Below, piece by piece: positions 1 through 6,723 of a stretch of DNA of 12,322 nt. The stretch is from DATBFX01 sp036558305. Lineage in GTDB: Bacteria; Chloroflexota; Chloroflexia; Thermomicrobiales; UBA6265. Each line of letters opens with the position of its first letter. The first letter of the stretch is position 1. The position numbers and the translations under genes were made by a program. Below the pieces are notes generated by a model, which ran no database searches, was not told the origin of the DNA, and worked only from the letters and a program-made list of their open reading frames with translations. Where the stretch lies: positions 1-12,322 of the forward strand of contig DATBFX010000621.1 in assembly GCA_036558305.1 (NCBI GenBank), read 5' to 3'.

Positions 1-52
1 CGGCAAGGATTGCGTCTTCTCCCTGCAGGTGCACGATCGCTATCGTTGCCAC
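1..52 (-). CDS. Unrecognised protein, N-terminal fragment cut by window edge
   Basis: A GTG start at 52 opens a frame that stays open to the window edge and reads MATIAIVHLQGEDAILA, 17 residues. The start is well supported by a perfect AGGAGG seven bases upstream, at 60-65. It lies 43 bp downstream of the kinase stop on the same strand, so the two genes are probably co-transcribed. Only the N-terminus is visible: a short hydrophobic, strand-like beginning (IAIVHL) followed by an acidic turn. I do not recognise the family and assign no function. Confidence 0.6.
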   Translation of the reverse strand, partial: MATIAIVHLQGEDAILA

Positions 53-59
53 CGCACGT

Positions 60-65
60 CCTCCT
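60..65 (-). promoter_or_regulatory. Strong Shine-Dalgarno that sets the start of the edge gene
   Basis: AGGAGG on the minus strand, spaced seven bases from the GTG at 52. It is the main evidence that a real gene begins here despite only 17 visible codons. Confidence 0.7.
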
Positions 66-95
66 TTCGGCATTCGTTCTTTGCACGCGGACTGG

Positions 96-2117
96 TCATG
101 ACGTCTCGCGGTGGAGGGCGTAGACCGTTCCGTCTAAACTCCCGGCGATGATGTGATCGGCGGTGACGAGCGGCTTGGTCACCAGCGGGCCGCCGAGAGC
201 GGTCGACCATCTGACCGAGCCGTTGTCGCGATTGAGGCAGTAGAGCACTCCGTCCACGCCACCGACGTAGAGCACGTCTCCATCCGGCGTCGCGGTCGAC
301 GTCAATTGGCGGCACAGCGGCGATTTCCAGTTGAGCCCCCCCGACTCGATCTCCAGTGCGTAGATCGAGCCGTCGACCGATCCGACGTAAACGGTTTGGT
401 CGACGACGACCGGAGACGCCACGACGTTTTTCGCGGTCTGATATGTCCAGATCAGCTTGCCATCGGCCTCGGAAAATCCGCGGACCGCGCCGTCGCCGGC
501 GCCGACCACGATGAGGCCATGCGACGCCAGAGGAGACGACCAAACCGGGGCGCCGACGTTGTAACGCCAGATCATTTGACCGCTTTCTCGGTTGACGCTG
601 TAGAGGTATCCGTCGTCCGAGCCGAAAATGACCTGTTCGCCGGTGGCGCAGGCGGTCGAGCGAATCGGTCCCCAGGTACGGTATCGCCAACCCGCTGAAC
701 CCTTCGCCCGATCGATCCGGTAGAGGAATCCGTCGTCCGACCCGAAAAAGCACGACTTGTCGTCGACGAGAGCCGAAGAGCGAACGGCCATGTTCGAACG
801 GAACGACCAGATCGCGCGACCGGTCTGCCGCGACACCGCGTAGATGTTTCGATCCTCGGAACCGAACACGACCATCTCCGCGATCGGCAACGGGCGAGAG
901 ACGATGCCGCGTTGGGCGCGGAAGCGCCAGCGAACCGACCCATCGGTCTCGTCGACCGCGTAGAGATTGCCATCGTACGAGCCGACATACACCGCGCCGC
1001 CGGCCATCGACGCCGAGCTTCTCACTTCGTCTCGTGTTTTCAGTGCCCAATCGAGTCGATTGTCGAGTGTCGCGGACACCGCCGCGGGTGGACGTCTGAG
1101 CGGTTGGGAAGGTCCGGCGGGAACGCTGAGAAGGCGAGAACCGCTCGCGCGGTCGCGTTTGTTGGCCTCGACCGCTTCGACGGCATTTGCCACCCAGGTC
1201 GGGCGGTATTTCAGTTCGAGCAGTGCCTTCTTCAACTCGTCCGCCGACTGATAGCGCTCGGTCGGCGAATACTGCACCAGTCGGAGTACGATCTGCTCGA
1301 ACTCCTGGGTCAACCGTTGGTTGAGGCGGCGCGGCGGCCGTTGCGCGAACGTGAAGGGGGTCTCGCTACGGGGGTCGCTTCCGGTCGACAGGTGGTGCAG
1401 CGTTGCGCCGAGGGCATACATGTCGCCGCGCGCGTCGGCGATGCCGCGATACTGTTCGGGCGGTGCGTAACCTTCGGTGCCGATCATCGTGCCTTTTTGT
1501 TGGGGAGCGAATGACCGGGCGATACCGAAGTCGACGAGCATCAACCGTCCGTCTTGCCGGATCATGATGTTGCTCGGTTTGAGGTCCCGGAAAATGACCG
1601 GCTCCGGTTCCTGACCGTGGAGATACTCCAGAACGCTGCACAACTCCAGCGTCCAATCGATGATCGTGTCTTCCTCGAACGGCTCGGAGCGCTGACTCAT
1701 CGACGTTTCGAGATCGTTGCCGTGGATGAGTTCGAGAACGAGATAGATGGTTCCCTGTTGCTCAAAGTAGTCGTAGATACGCGGAATCGCCGAGTGGGTC
1801 AGCGTTGCCAACAGCGCCGCTTCGCGTTGGAAATTCGAGAGGCGCAACTGACGGAGTTTCGGGTCTTCGGTCGAGTTGAACATCTCCTTGATCGCGCACA
1901 GGCGTTCGACGCTGGTGAAGCGGAGATCGCGTGCCCGATAGACGGTGCTCATGCCGCCAACGCCGAGCACGTCCAGGATCCGGTAGCGGTTCTGGAGCAC
2001 CGTTCCCGGTTTGAGGACGTTCGGGCGCCCCTGCGGTGCCACCGGTCGCTTCGAGCGCCCGTCCTCGCGACCCGGTTCGACCAGCGGGGCTTCGGTTTTC
2101 GCTGCGGGAACCGGCAC
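96..2117 (-). CDS. Ser/Thr protein kinase fused to an eight-repeat PQQ-like beta-propeller
   Basis: Predicted Hanks-type kinase, 673 residues. The kinase domain spans about 45-305: glycine loop LGVGGMSTVY (51-60), ATP-binding Lys77 in AIK, helix-C Glu99, catalytic loop FRDLKPSN with Asp178 and Asn183, DFG at 196-198, and GYAPPEQ (216-222) at the APE position. The usual HRD histidine is Phe176, a known variant among bacterial kinases. A low-complexity linker (about 306-354) leads to eight repeats of exactly 40 residues (about 361-673), each with a (V/I)xxGSxDGxxYA-like strand and a GxxxW strand, as in PQQ/BamB-type propellers. The final repeat lacks its W strand; LDWALKT at 354-360 could supply it and close the ring. 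No signal peptide or membrane helix is visible, so the propeller should be cytoplasmic. The GTG start is the only start codon after an in-frame stop at 2154-2156; its SD (GAGG) is close, three bases away. Substrate and ligand are unknown. Confidence 0.93.
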   Translation of the reverse strand: MPVPAAKTEAPLVEPGREDGRSKRPVAPQGRPNVLKPGTVLQNRYRILDVLGVGGMSTVYRARDLRFTSVERLCAIKEMFNSTEDPKLRQLRLSNFQREAALLATLTHSAIPRIYDYFEQQGTIYLVLELIHGNDLETSMSQRSEPFEEDTIIDWTLELCSVLEYLHGQEPEPVIFRDLKPSNIMIRQDGRLMLVDFGIARSFAPQQKGTMIGTEGYAPPEQYRGIADARGDMYALGATLHHLSTGSDPRSETPFTFAQRPPRRLNQRLTQEFEQIVLRLVQYSPTERYQSADELKKALLELKYRPTWVANAVEAVEANKRDRASGSRLLSVPAGPSQPLRRPPAAVSATLDNRLDWALKTRDEVRSSASMAGGAVYVGSYDGNLYAVDETDGSVRWRFRAQRGIVSRPLPIAEMVVFGSEDRNIYAVSRQTGRAIWSFRSNMAVRSSALVDDKSCFFGSDDGFLYRIDRAKGSAGWRYRTWGPIRSTACATGEQVIFGSDDGYLYSVNRESGQMIWRYNVGAPVWSSPLASHGLIVVGAGDGAVRGFSEADGKLIWTYQTAKNVVASPVVVDQTVYVGSVDGSIYALEIESGGLNWKSPLCRQLTSTATPDGDVLYVGGVDGVLYCLNRDNGSVRWSTALGGPLVTKPLVTADHIIAGSLDGTVYALHRETS
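99..1037 (-). repeat. Eight tandem 120-bp units coding the propeller blades
   Basis: The 3' part of the kinase gene is a divergent tandem repeat with a strict 120-bp period. Related blocks recur at 121, 241, 361, 481, 601, 721, 841 and 961, seven of the eight beginning with the triplet TAG on the plus strand. The blocks at 601 and 721 are the closest pair, with two mismatches over their first 28 bases. No unit carries an insertion or deletion, so the period is exact over eight units. The repeats are protein-coding, not intergenic. Confidence 0.9.
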
Positions 2118-2158
2118 GATCCTCGTTGCACCTTCCGTGGCGACCCGACGCGATCATG

Positions 2159-2175
2159 CCCGCGATCGTCGCGGG
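2159..2175. promoter_or_regulatory. Perfect inverted repeat in the kinase leader
   Basis: Two 7-bp arms, CCCGCGA and TCGCGGG, flank a 3-base loop. The site lies 42-58 bases upstream of the kinase GTG and downstream of its candidate promoter, so it would be transcribed. It could be a protein-binding operator or an RNA hairpin. There is no T-run, so it is not an intrinsic terminator. Confidence 0.45.
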
Positions 2176-2217
2176 ACAGCCATCCATCGCGGCCGAACGC
2201 CAGCGTCCGTCCCGACC

Positions 2218-2246
2218 ATTCTAGGGATGGGCGGGTGCCGAAGGAA
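2218..2246 (-). promoter_or_regulatory. Candidate sigma-70-type promoter for the kinase
   Basis: The -10 element TAGAAT (2218-2223, five of six consensus bases) is 17 bases from a weak -35, TTCCTT (2241-2246). The implied leader is about 95 bases and would contain the inverted repeat at 2159-2175. The call rests on the -10; the -35 is poor. Confidence 0.35.
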
Positions 2247-2317
2247 GCGGCTGGGCCGTTCGTGAGGCGCAGTTGGGGCTTAAGTACCTCCCGGTCTGCG
2301 GTTCGGGCGTGCACTCC

Positions 2318-2347
2318 TTGTCGGAGGCCAGTGCCGGTGGCTATCAT
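2318..2347 (+). promoter_or_regulatory. Candidate sigma-70-type promoter for signal peptidase
   Basis: TTGTCG (2318-2323) and TATCAT (2342-2347) are 18 bases apart, matching consensus at four and five positions. The implied start near 2354 gives a leader of about 40 bases to the lepB ATG. This promoter and the one at 2218-2246 point away from each other in a 275-bp gene-free region. Confidence 0.4.
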
Positions 2348-2392
2348 GCCGGACGTGAGATGCCGGTTCGATCCGCGTAGTGCTGGGACCGT

Positions 2393-3199
2393 ATGACCGA
2401 CGACGATTCACGTGTCGCAAGCGACGGCAACCCGGCACCGAACCAGCCGCAGAGTCAGGTCGACCCGCTCGGTCCCGTCTCCGCCGACTACGCCTATTGG
2501 CCGGCAACAACCGAGCAGCCGGCCGCCCCTGTCGAAGTCGAAGCAAACCCGCCCACAAAACCGACGGCCACCAAGTCGGCAGCGCGCGCCGTCCGCGAAA
2601 TCGTCGAGACACTGCTGTTGGCATTGATCATCTTCGTCGCCGTGCGGGCGCTCGTCCTGAACTTCCGCGTCGACGGCAACAGCATGGTCCCCAACCTTCA
2701 CGATCACGAAATGCTGCTGGTCAATCGCAACGTCTACTTCCACTTCGACATGAACAAGTGGCTCAATTACCTTCCCGGCGAAGACCGCGAAGGACAGCAC
2801 ATCGTCTACCTTTTCCACCCCCCACAGCGAGGGGACATCATCGTCTTCAACCCGCCGGTCGCGTCCGAAAAGCCGTACATCAAACGCGTCATTGCGGTCG
2901 CCGGCGATACCGTCGAGATCAAGCAGGACGGTTACGTCTACGTCAACGGCACCCGACTCGACGAGCCATACATCCAGGGACCGATCACGGAATGCAACGT
3001 GCGGAAATGCGAACCGATGACGGTGCCCGAGGGAAAGATCTACGTGCTCGGCGACAACCGCCGCAATAGTTCTGACTCCCGCATCTTCGGCTTCGTCGAC
3101 GTCGACGAGATCATCGGCAAGGCGTGGTTGACCTATTGGCCACTCGACGACTTCGGACTGGTGCCGCACTACAGTTATCCAGACATTCCGAAGCCGTAG
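2393..3199 (+). CDS. lepB: Signal peptidase I
   Basis: S26 family leader peptidase that removes signal peptides from exported preproteins at the outer face of the cytoplasmic membrane; 268 residues. An N-terminal Pro/Ala-rich cytoplasmic segment (1-65) precedes one membrane helix (about 71-90). The catalytic Ser97 is in GNSMVP and the general base Lys164 in PYIKRVIAVAGD. The conserved GDN box at 220-222 and the later SSDSRIFG complete the usual S26 pattern. A segment of about 25 residues (117-141) between the serine box and the RGDIIVF strand looks like an insertion. Cys201 and Cys206 lie on the exported side and could form a disulfide; this is inference. The ATG has only a weak GGGA four bases upstream. 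The gene is divergent from the kinase and probably has its own promoter. Confidence 0.95.
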   Translation: MTDDDSRVASDGNPAPNQPQSQVDPLGPVSADYAYWPATTEQPAAPVEVEANPPTKPTATKSAARAVREIVETLLLALIIFVAVRALVLNFRVDGNSMVPNLHDHEMLLVNRNVYFHFDMNKWLNYLPGEDREGQHIVYLFHPPQRGDIIVFNPPVASEKPYIKRVIAVAGDTVEIKQDGYVYVNGTRLDEPYIQGPITECNVRKCEPMTVPEGKIYVLGDNRRNSSDSRIFGFVDVDEIIGKAWLTYWPLDDFGLVPHYSYPDIPKP

Positions 3200-3214
3200 C
3201 CGCGGGGGACGCAA

Positions 3215-3244
3215 TTGAGTGCCCTGCGCGACCGGGTGTAGAAT
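3215..3244 (+). promoter_or_regulatory. Candidate promoter for the nuclease-domain / zinc-ribbon pair
   Basis: TTGAGT (3215-3220) and TAGAAT (3239-3244) are 18 bases apart, matching consensus at four and five of six positions. The implied start is near 3251, giving a leader of about 106 bases. It lies just after the lepB stop, so this pair can be transcribed independently of lepB. I saw no terminator hairpin between lepB and this site. Confidence 0.5.
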
Positions 3245-3356
3245 TGGGTCGCCGTCGCGAGTTCTCTCAGGCGGGTGGTAGGTTCTCGGGGCGCCTCGGG
3301 CACAATTTCTGCGTTTCGACCCGTGCGAGGTTGCGTCGCGCCGAAAGGTCCCTTCG

Positions 3357-3905
3357 ATGATCGAGACTATCGTCGAAAGCATCCGCGTCAATCTGGTCAC
3401 CCAGAACCGCGTCGTCTTCCTCAAAGAAGTGCACGGCGAGCGACACCTGCCGATCTGGATCGGGGACTTCGAGGCGCAGGCGATCGCGATGGAACTCCAG
3501 GGCGTTGCCTCGCCCCGACCGCTTCCCTACGACCTGATCAAGTCGATCGTCGGCGACGTCGATGGCAAGGTCGAGCGCGTGTTGGTGACCGATCTCTCGC
3601 AAGACGTCTTCTACGCCCGGATCGTGATTCGGATGCCCAACCGAACGGTCGAGGTCGATTCCCGGCCGAGTGATGCGATTGCGGTCGCGGTCCGCACCGG
3701 CGCGCCGATCCTCGTCGATGAATCCGTGATGGAGCGCGCGGGCGTTAGCTTGGATGGCGACGGTGAGTCCGACGACGACGGTCCGGCGGCGCCGTCGCTC
3801 GAGCGAGACGCCAGCTCGACGGTCGACGAGGAACGCCTCTCGGTCTTCAAAGAGTTCATCAACACGCTCGACCTCGACGATTTCGATCGTAAGCGGGGAA
3901 ACTAG
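3357..3905 (+). CDS. Bifunctional nuclease (BFN/DUF151) domain protein
   Basis: 182 residues. The BFN domain fills about 1-130 with its family hallmarks: LPIWIGDFEAQAIAMEL (31-47), RPLPYDLI (54-61) and VDSRPSDAIAVAVRTGAPI (100-118). Plant members of this family were reported to have RNase and DNase activity; the role of most bacterial members is unproven. After the domain comes an acidic, probably disordered linker (131-157) and a short helical tail, VFKEFINTLDLDDF (163-176). A similar tail ends the next gene. The ATG at 3357 has an AAAGG eight bases upstream. The zinc-ribbon gene follows after 23 bp, so the two are likely co-transcribed. Domain call firm; biochemical activity not shown by sequence. 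Confidence 0.9.
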   Translation: MIETIVESIRVNLVTQNRVVFLKEVHGERHLPIWIGDFEAQAIAMELQGVASPRPLPYDLIKSIVGDVDGKVERVLVTDLSQDVFYARIVIRMPNRTVEVDSRPSDAIAVAVRTGAPILVDESVMERAGVSLDGDGESDDDGPAAPSLERDASSTVDEERLSVFKEFINTLDLDDFDRKRGN

Positions 3906-3928
3906 GAGCGTCCGAGGAAACTGCCACG

Positions 3929-4306
3929 ATGGACACCTCTGAGCGACAGATCAAGCGAATCGTCTTGGAGCGGATGGATCGGTGTTCTGTCTGTCACAGG
4001 ACGTTCGAGCCCGACGACATTCACGTTCTCTCTCGGAAACCCGATGTCTGGATGATGGTCGTGCAGTGCCTGGATTGCCAGGCGCGCAATTTCGTCGCGG
4101 CGCTCATCGGCGATAGCGACCCAGCCGAAGCTCGAATGGCCCTGCGACGACTCAGCGCCGAGCAGACCGCCGAGCCTGTCGAGGCCGAGCTATCGGCCGA
4201 ATCAACCGCGGCGCCGGTCGGCATCGACGACGTCATCGAAATGCACGAGTTCCTCGACGAGTTCGACGGGGACTTCAAGTCGCTGTTCAACCCGTCACGT
4301 CGATAG
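3929..4306 (+). CDS. Small putative zinc-ribbon protein of unknown function
   Basis: 125 residues. Two CxxC knuckles (Cys19/Cys22 and Cys47/Cys50) separated by 24 residues look like a zinc ribbon; a hydrophobic WMMVVQ strand leads into the second. A Glu/Ala-rich linker (about 75-97) follows, then a conserved-looking acidic tail with HEFLDEFDGDF at 106-116. The start has a GAGGA upstream at a slightly long spacing. It lies 23 bp behind the BFN-domain gene and probably shares its promoter. I do not recognise a named family. The metal site is inferred from the four cysteines, and the co-transcription hints at a nucleic-acid or protein partner role linked to the BFN protein. Confidence 0.85.
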   Translation: MDTSERQIKRIVLERMDRCSVCHRTFEPDDIHVLSRKPDVWMMVVQCLDCQARNFVAALIGDSDPAEARMALRRLSAEQTAEPVEAELSAESTAAPVGIDDVIEMHEFLDEFDGDFKSLFNPSRR

Positions 4307-4347
4307 GGCATTCTCGGTTGGCATCCAAATCGGCGCGGACGCGTGCG

Positions 4348-4376
4348 TTGACTGCCCACGAGGGCAATCCTATACT
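4348..4376 (+). promoter_or_regulatory. Near-consensus sigma-70-type promoter for the NuoE/NuoF pair
   Basis: TTGACT (4348-4353) and TATACT (4371-4376) match consensus at five of six bases each, with the optimal 17-base spacing. The start would fall near 4383, about 70 bases before the TTG start codon of the NuoE-like gene. This is the best promoter match in the window and suggests solid constitutive transcription. Confidence 0.75.
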
Positions 4377-4441
4377 CCCTCCTGGTTCATCGCGATGCGG
4401 CTCGCGGGCGCGACGCGACCCATCGCACCGGCGTGCGTTCT

Positions 4442-4448
4442 GGGGAGG
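4442..4448 (+). promoter_or_regulatory. Shine-Dalgarno that decides a TTG start
   Basis: GGGGAGG, five bases before TTG 4454. It argues for the TTG rather than the in-frame GTG at 4433, which lies upstream of this site. Confidence 0.65.
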
Positions 4449-4453
4449 TTCCG

Positions 4454-4996
4454 TTGACGCAAGCGACCATACCGACCGCCGACCGCAAGGAAATTGACCT
4501 GGCGGTCGTCCGCGAGATCATGTCCCATTTCCGCCCCCAGGACTACCAGGAAGCCCAGGAACTCATCCTCAGTGCATTGCAAGAGGTCAACGAGCATTTC
4601 GGATGGGTGTCGCTCGAAGCGGCCGAGATCGTCGCCGAGCATCTCAGTACCACCGCCAATCGGATCTACGGGCTCTTGACCTTTTACGCCGACTTCCGAA
4701 CGGAGCCACGCGGCAACCACTTCATGCTGCTCTGCCACGGCATGTCGTGTTATGTCATGGGATCGCAGCAACTCGTCCAGGAATTGGCAGACCGCTACCA
4801 GATCGCCGACGGCGGCACGACGGCGGACGGCGAACTGACCGTGCAGGTCGTGAACGGCTGCCTCGGCGTCTGCGATCGCGCACCGATCGTCAAGATCGAC
4901 GACGATTACTACGGCGAGCTGACCACCGAAAAACTCAACGACGTCATTCAGCGCGTCATCGCCGGCGGCGCGAAGCAGGAGACTCACCATGGTTGA
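4454..4996 (+). CDS. NuoE-like NADH dehydrogenase 2Fe-2S subunit
   Basis: Thioredoxin-like ferredoxin subunit of the NuoE/HndA/FdsG type, 180 residues from the TTG start. It should carry one 2Fe-2S cluster and pass electrons to or from the flavin subunit encoded next. An N-terminal helical part (about 15-70) contains LSALQEVNEHFGWVS. The cluster cysteines are all present: Cys94 and Cys99 in CHGMSC, and Cys136 and Cys140 in GCLGVC followed by DRAPIV. The start was chosen for the strong SD; GTG 4433 would add seven residues. The stop overlaps the nuoF start by 8 bp (ATGGTTGA), typical of translational coupling. No nuoG, hydrogenase or formate dehydrogenase gene follows here, so the final electron partner is unknown. 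It could serve complex I, a bifurcating enzyme or a formate dehydrogenase. Confidence 0.92.
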   Translation: MTQATIPTADRKEIDLAVVREIMSHFRPQDYQEAQELILSALQEVNEHFGWVSLEAAEIVAEHLSTTANRIYGLLTFYADFRTEPRGNHFMLLCHGMSCYVMGSQQLVQELADRYQIADGGTTADGELTVQVVNGCLGVCDRAPIVKIDDDYYGELTTEKLNDVIQRVIAGGAKQETHHG

Positions 4997-6719
4997 GGCG
5001 GCGGAATTGCCGATGCAGCGATTCACCTCGCGCGCCGAATTTGAGCAATACCGGGTCGACGCCGCAGCCCGCTGGAACCGGATCTGGGATGGCAATGCCA
5101 CGGTCATTTCGGTTGGCGTGGGCAGTTCCTCGATCGCCAAGGGCGCACTCGACGTCTTGGCCGCCTGCGAACGATTTGCGCAAGGACAGCAGATCGTGGT
5201 CCGCAAGGTCGGCGTCGACGGTGCCGACTGGATGGAGGTGCAGGTTCAGGTCAAGCGACCCGGTATGCCCACCGTCTACTACGGACACGTCGAGCCGGCG
5301 GACGTTCCGGGGCTTGTCGACGGAAGCCTCCAGGCCAAAGCGGTCGGCGTCGACGGGGACCAGGCGTTTGGCGCGATTCCACCGCTCAACACGTTGCCGT
5401 TTTACAAGCATCAACAGCGGATCGTCCTCGCCGACACCGGTGTCATCGACCCCGATTCGATCGAGGACGCGATCGCGCGGGGCGCCTACAGCGCGTATCT
5501 GAAGGTCCTCTTCGACATGGCGGCGGAGGACGCGATCGCCGAGATGACGGCCGCCGTGTTGCGGGGTCGCGGTGGCGCCGGCTTTCCCGCCGGAATCAAA
5601 TGGGAAAGCGGGAGGAAAGCCCGCGCAACCCCCAAATTCGTCGTTTGCAACAGCCACGAGGGCGAGCCCAACGTCTACAAGGATCGCCGGATCCACGAGG
5701 GTGACCCCCACCGCATCCTCGAAGGCATCTTGATCGCCTGCGTCGTCTGCGGCGCCGAACGCGGCTACAACTACATCGGCGGGGAGTATCCGCTGGCGAT
5801 CAAACGATTCCGCAAGGCTGCCGCCGATGCCGAACGTTTGGGCCTGATCGGCAAGAACGTCCTTGGTTCGGGCAAGGACGTGGCGTTCCGCGTCCGCACC
5901 GGTGGTGGCGCCTACATCTGCGGCGAGGGCTCCGCCCTCATGTATTCGGTGATGGGTCTGCGCGGTCAGCCGCGGACCAAGCCTCCGCGCTCGGTCGAAG
6001 AGGGTATCTGGAGACGTCCTACCGTTGCCAACAATACCGAGACGCTGGCCAACGTCCGCGACATCATCAACAAGGGCGGTGCCTGGTACAAGGCGATCGG
6101 CACCGAGGGGAGCGCGGGCACCAAGCTAATGACGGTTCAAGGTCCGCTCAAGACCCTTGGCTTGGTCGAGGTGCCGATGGGGATCACCCTGCGGACGTTG
6201 ATCGACGAAGTCTGGGGCGGGATGCGGGACGGGTACCGATTCAAGGGTATCCAAACCGGGGGCGTGTCGGCCGGCCCGCTCAAGGACGAGCATCTCGACC
6301 TTCCGGTGGACTTCGATTCGCTCACCGACGTCGGCGGGATGCTCGGTTCGGGTGGATTCGTCGTATTCGACGATACCGTCTGCTCGGTCGATTTCGCGCG
6401 CTACCTGACGGCCTTCAACCGCTACGAATCGTGCTCCAAATGCGTTCCCTGCGCAAAGGGCAACCCGGCTCTGGTCGAGATCCTGGATCGGATCCGATTC
6501 GGCCGTGGCGCGTTGAGCGATCTCGCCCTGTTGGAGCGCACGTCGAAACACGTCATCGAGCTCTCGCTCTGCGGTCTCGGGCAGGTCGCACCGATGCCCC
6601 TGCTCGGGATGATGAAGATGTATCCAGACGAGTTCCGCTCCCACATCGTCGATGGGATTTGCCCCACCGGCACCTGTCCGATCGGCGCCGGTGACACCGC
6701 CATCGCCGCCGGAGATTGA
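4989..6719 (+). CDS. NuoF-like NADH-binding flavoprotein subunit
   Basis: 576 residues; oxidises NADH, or reduces NAD+, through FMN and a 4Fe-4S cluster. The architecture is the long NuoF/HndC/HoxF form. An N-terminal thioredoxin-like domain (about 10-115) comes before the catalytic core. The core shows the FMN motif RGRGGAGFP (192-200), a CNSHEGEPNVYKDR segment (220-233) and the nucleotide motif GAYICGEGSAL (307-317). The SLBB-type region around 377-440 includes GGVSAGPL. The 4Fe-4S ligands are Cys482, Cys485 and Cys488 in SCSKCVPC, with Cys528 in SLCGLGQ. A further CPTGTC lies at 558-563. The N-terminal domain has none of the expected cluster cysteines, so that extra 2Fe-2S site seems lost. 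Translation is coupled to the NuoE-like gene. The convergent dehydrogenase gene starts its stop codon only 4 bp after this stop, leaving no room for a terminator. Confidence 0.93.
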   Translation: MVEAAELPMQRFTSRAEFEQYRVDAAARWNRIWDGNATVISVGVGSSSIAKGALDVLAACERFAQGQQIVVRKVGVDGADWMEVQVQVKRPGMPTVYYGHVEPADVPGLVDGSLQAKAVGVDGDQAFGAIPPLNTLPFYKHQQRIVLADTGVIDPDSIEDAIARGAYSAYLKVLFDMAAEDAIAEMTAAVLRGRGGAGFPAGIKWESGRKARATPKFVVCNSHEGEPNVYKDRRIHEGDPHRILEGILIACVVCGAERGYNYIGGEYPLAIKRFRKAAADAERLGLIGKNVLGSGKDVAFRVRTGGGAYICGEGSALMYSVMGLRGQPRTKPPRSVEEGIWRRPTVANNTETLANVRDIINKGGAWYKAIGTEGSAGTKLMTVQGPLKTLGLVEVPMGITLRTLIDEVWGGMRDGYRFKGIQTGGVSAGPLKDEHLDLPVDFDSLTDVGGMLGSGGFVVFDDTVCSVDFARYLTAFNRYESCSKCVPCAKGNPALVEILDRIRFGRGALSDLALLERTSKHVIELSLCGLGQVAPMPLLGMMKMYPDEFRSHIVDGICPTGTCPIGAGDTAIAAGD

Positions 6720-6723
6720 CGGT

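Noticed and set aside
40..1050. Long minus-strand open frame of 336 codons within the kinase gene
   Set aside because: It is Arg/Gly-rich, has no domain signal and lies in another frame of the kinase repeats. High GC makes such shadow frames common.
1554..2396. 280-codon plus-strand frame opposite the kinase domain
   Set aside because: It is antisense to clear kinase motifs (HRD-like, DFG, APE-like) and has no supporting motif or SD.
2408..3424. 338-codon minus-strand frame opposite lepB
   Set aside because: It mirrors lepB on the antisense strand, is rich in Asp/Val as expected from antisense of Arg/Asp codons, and has no motif.
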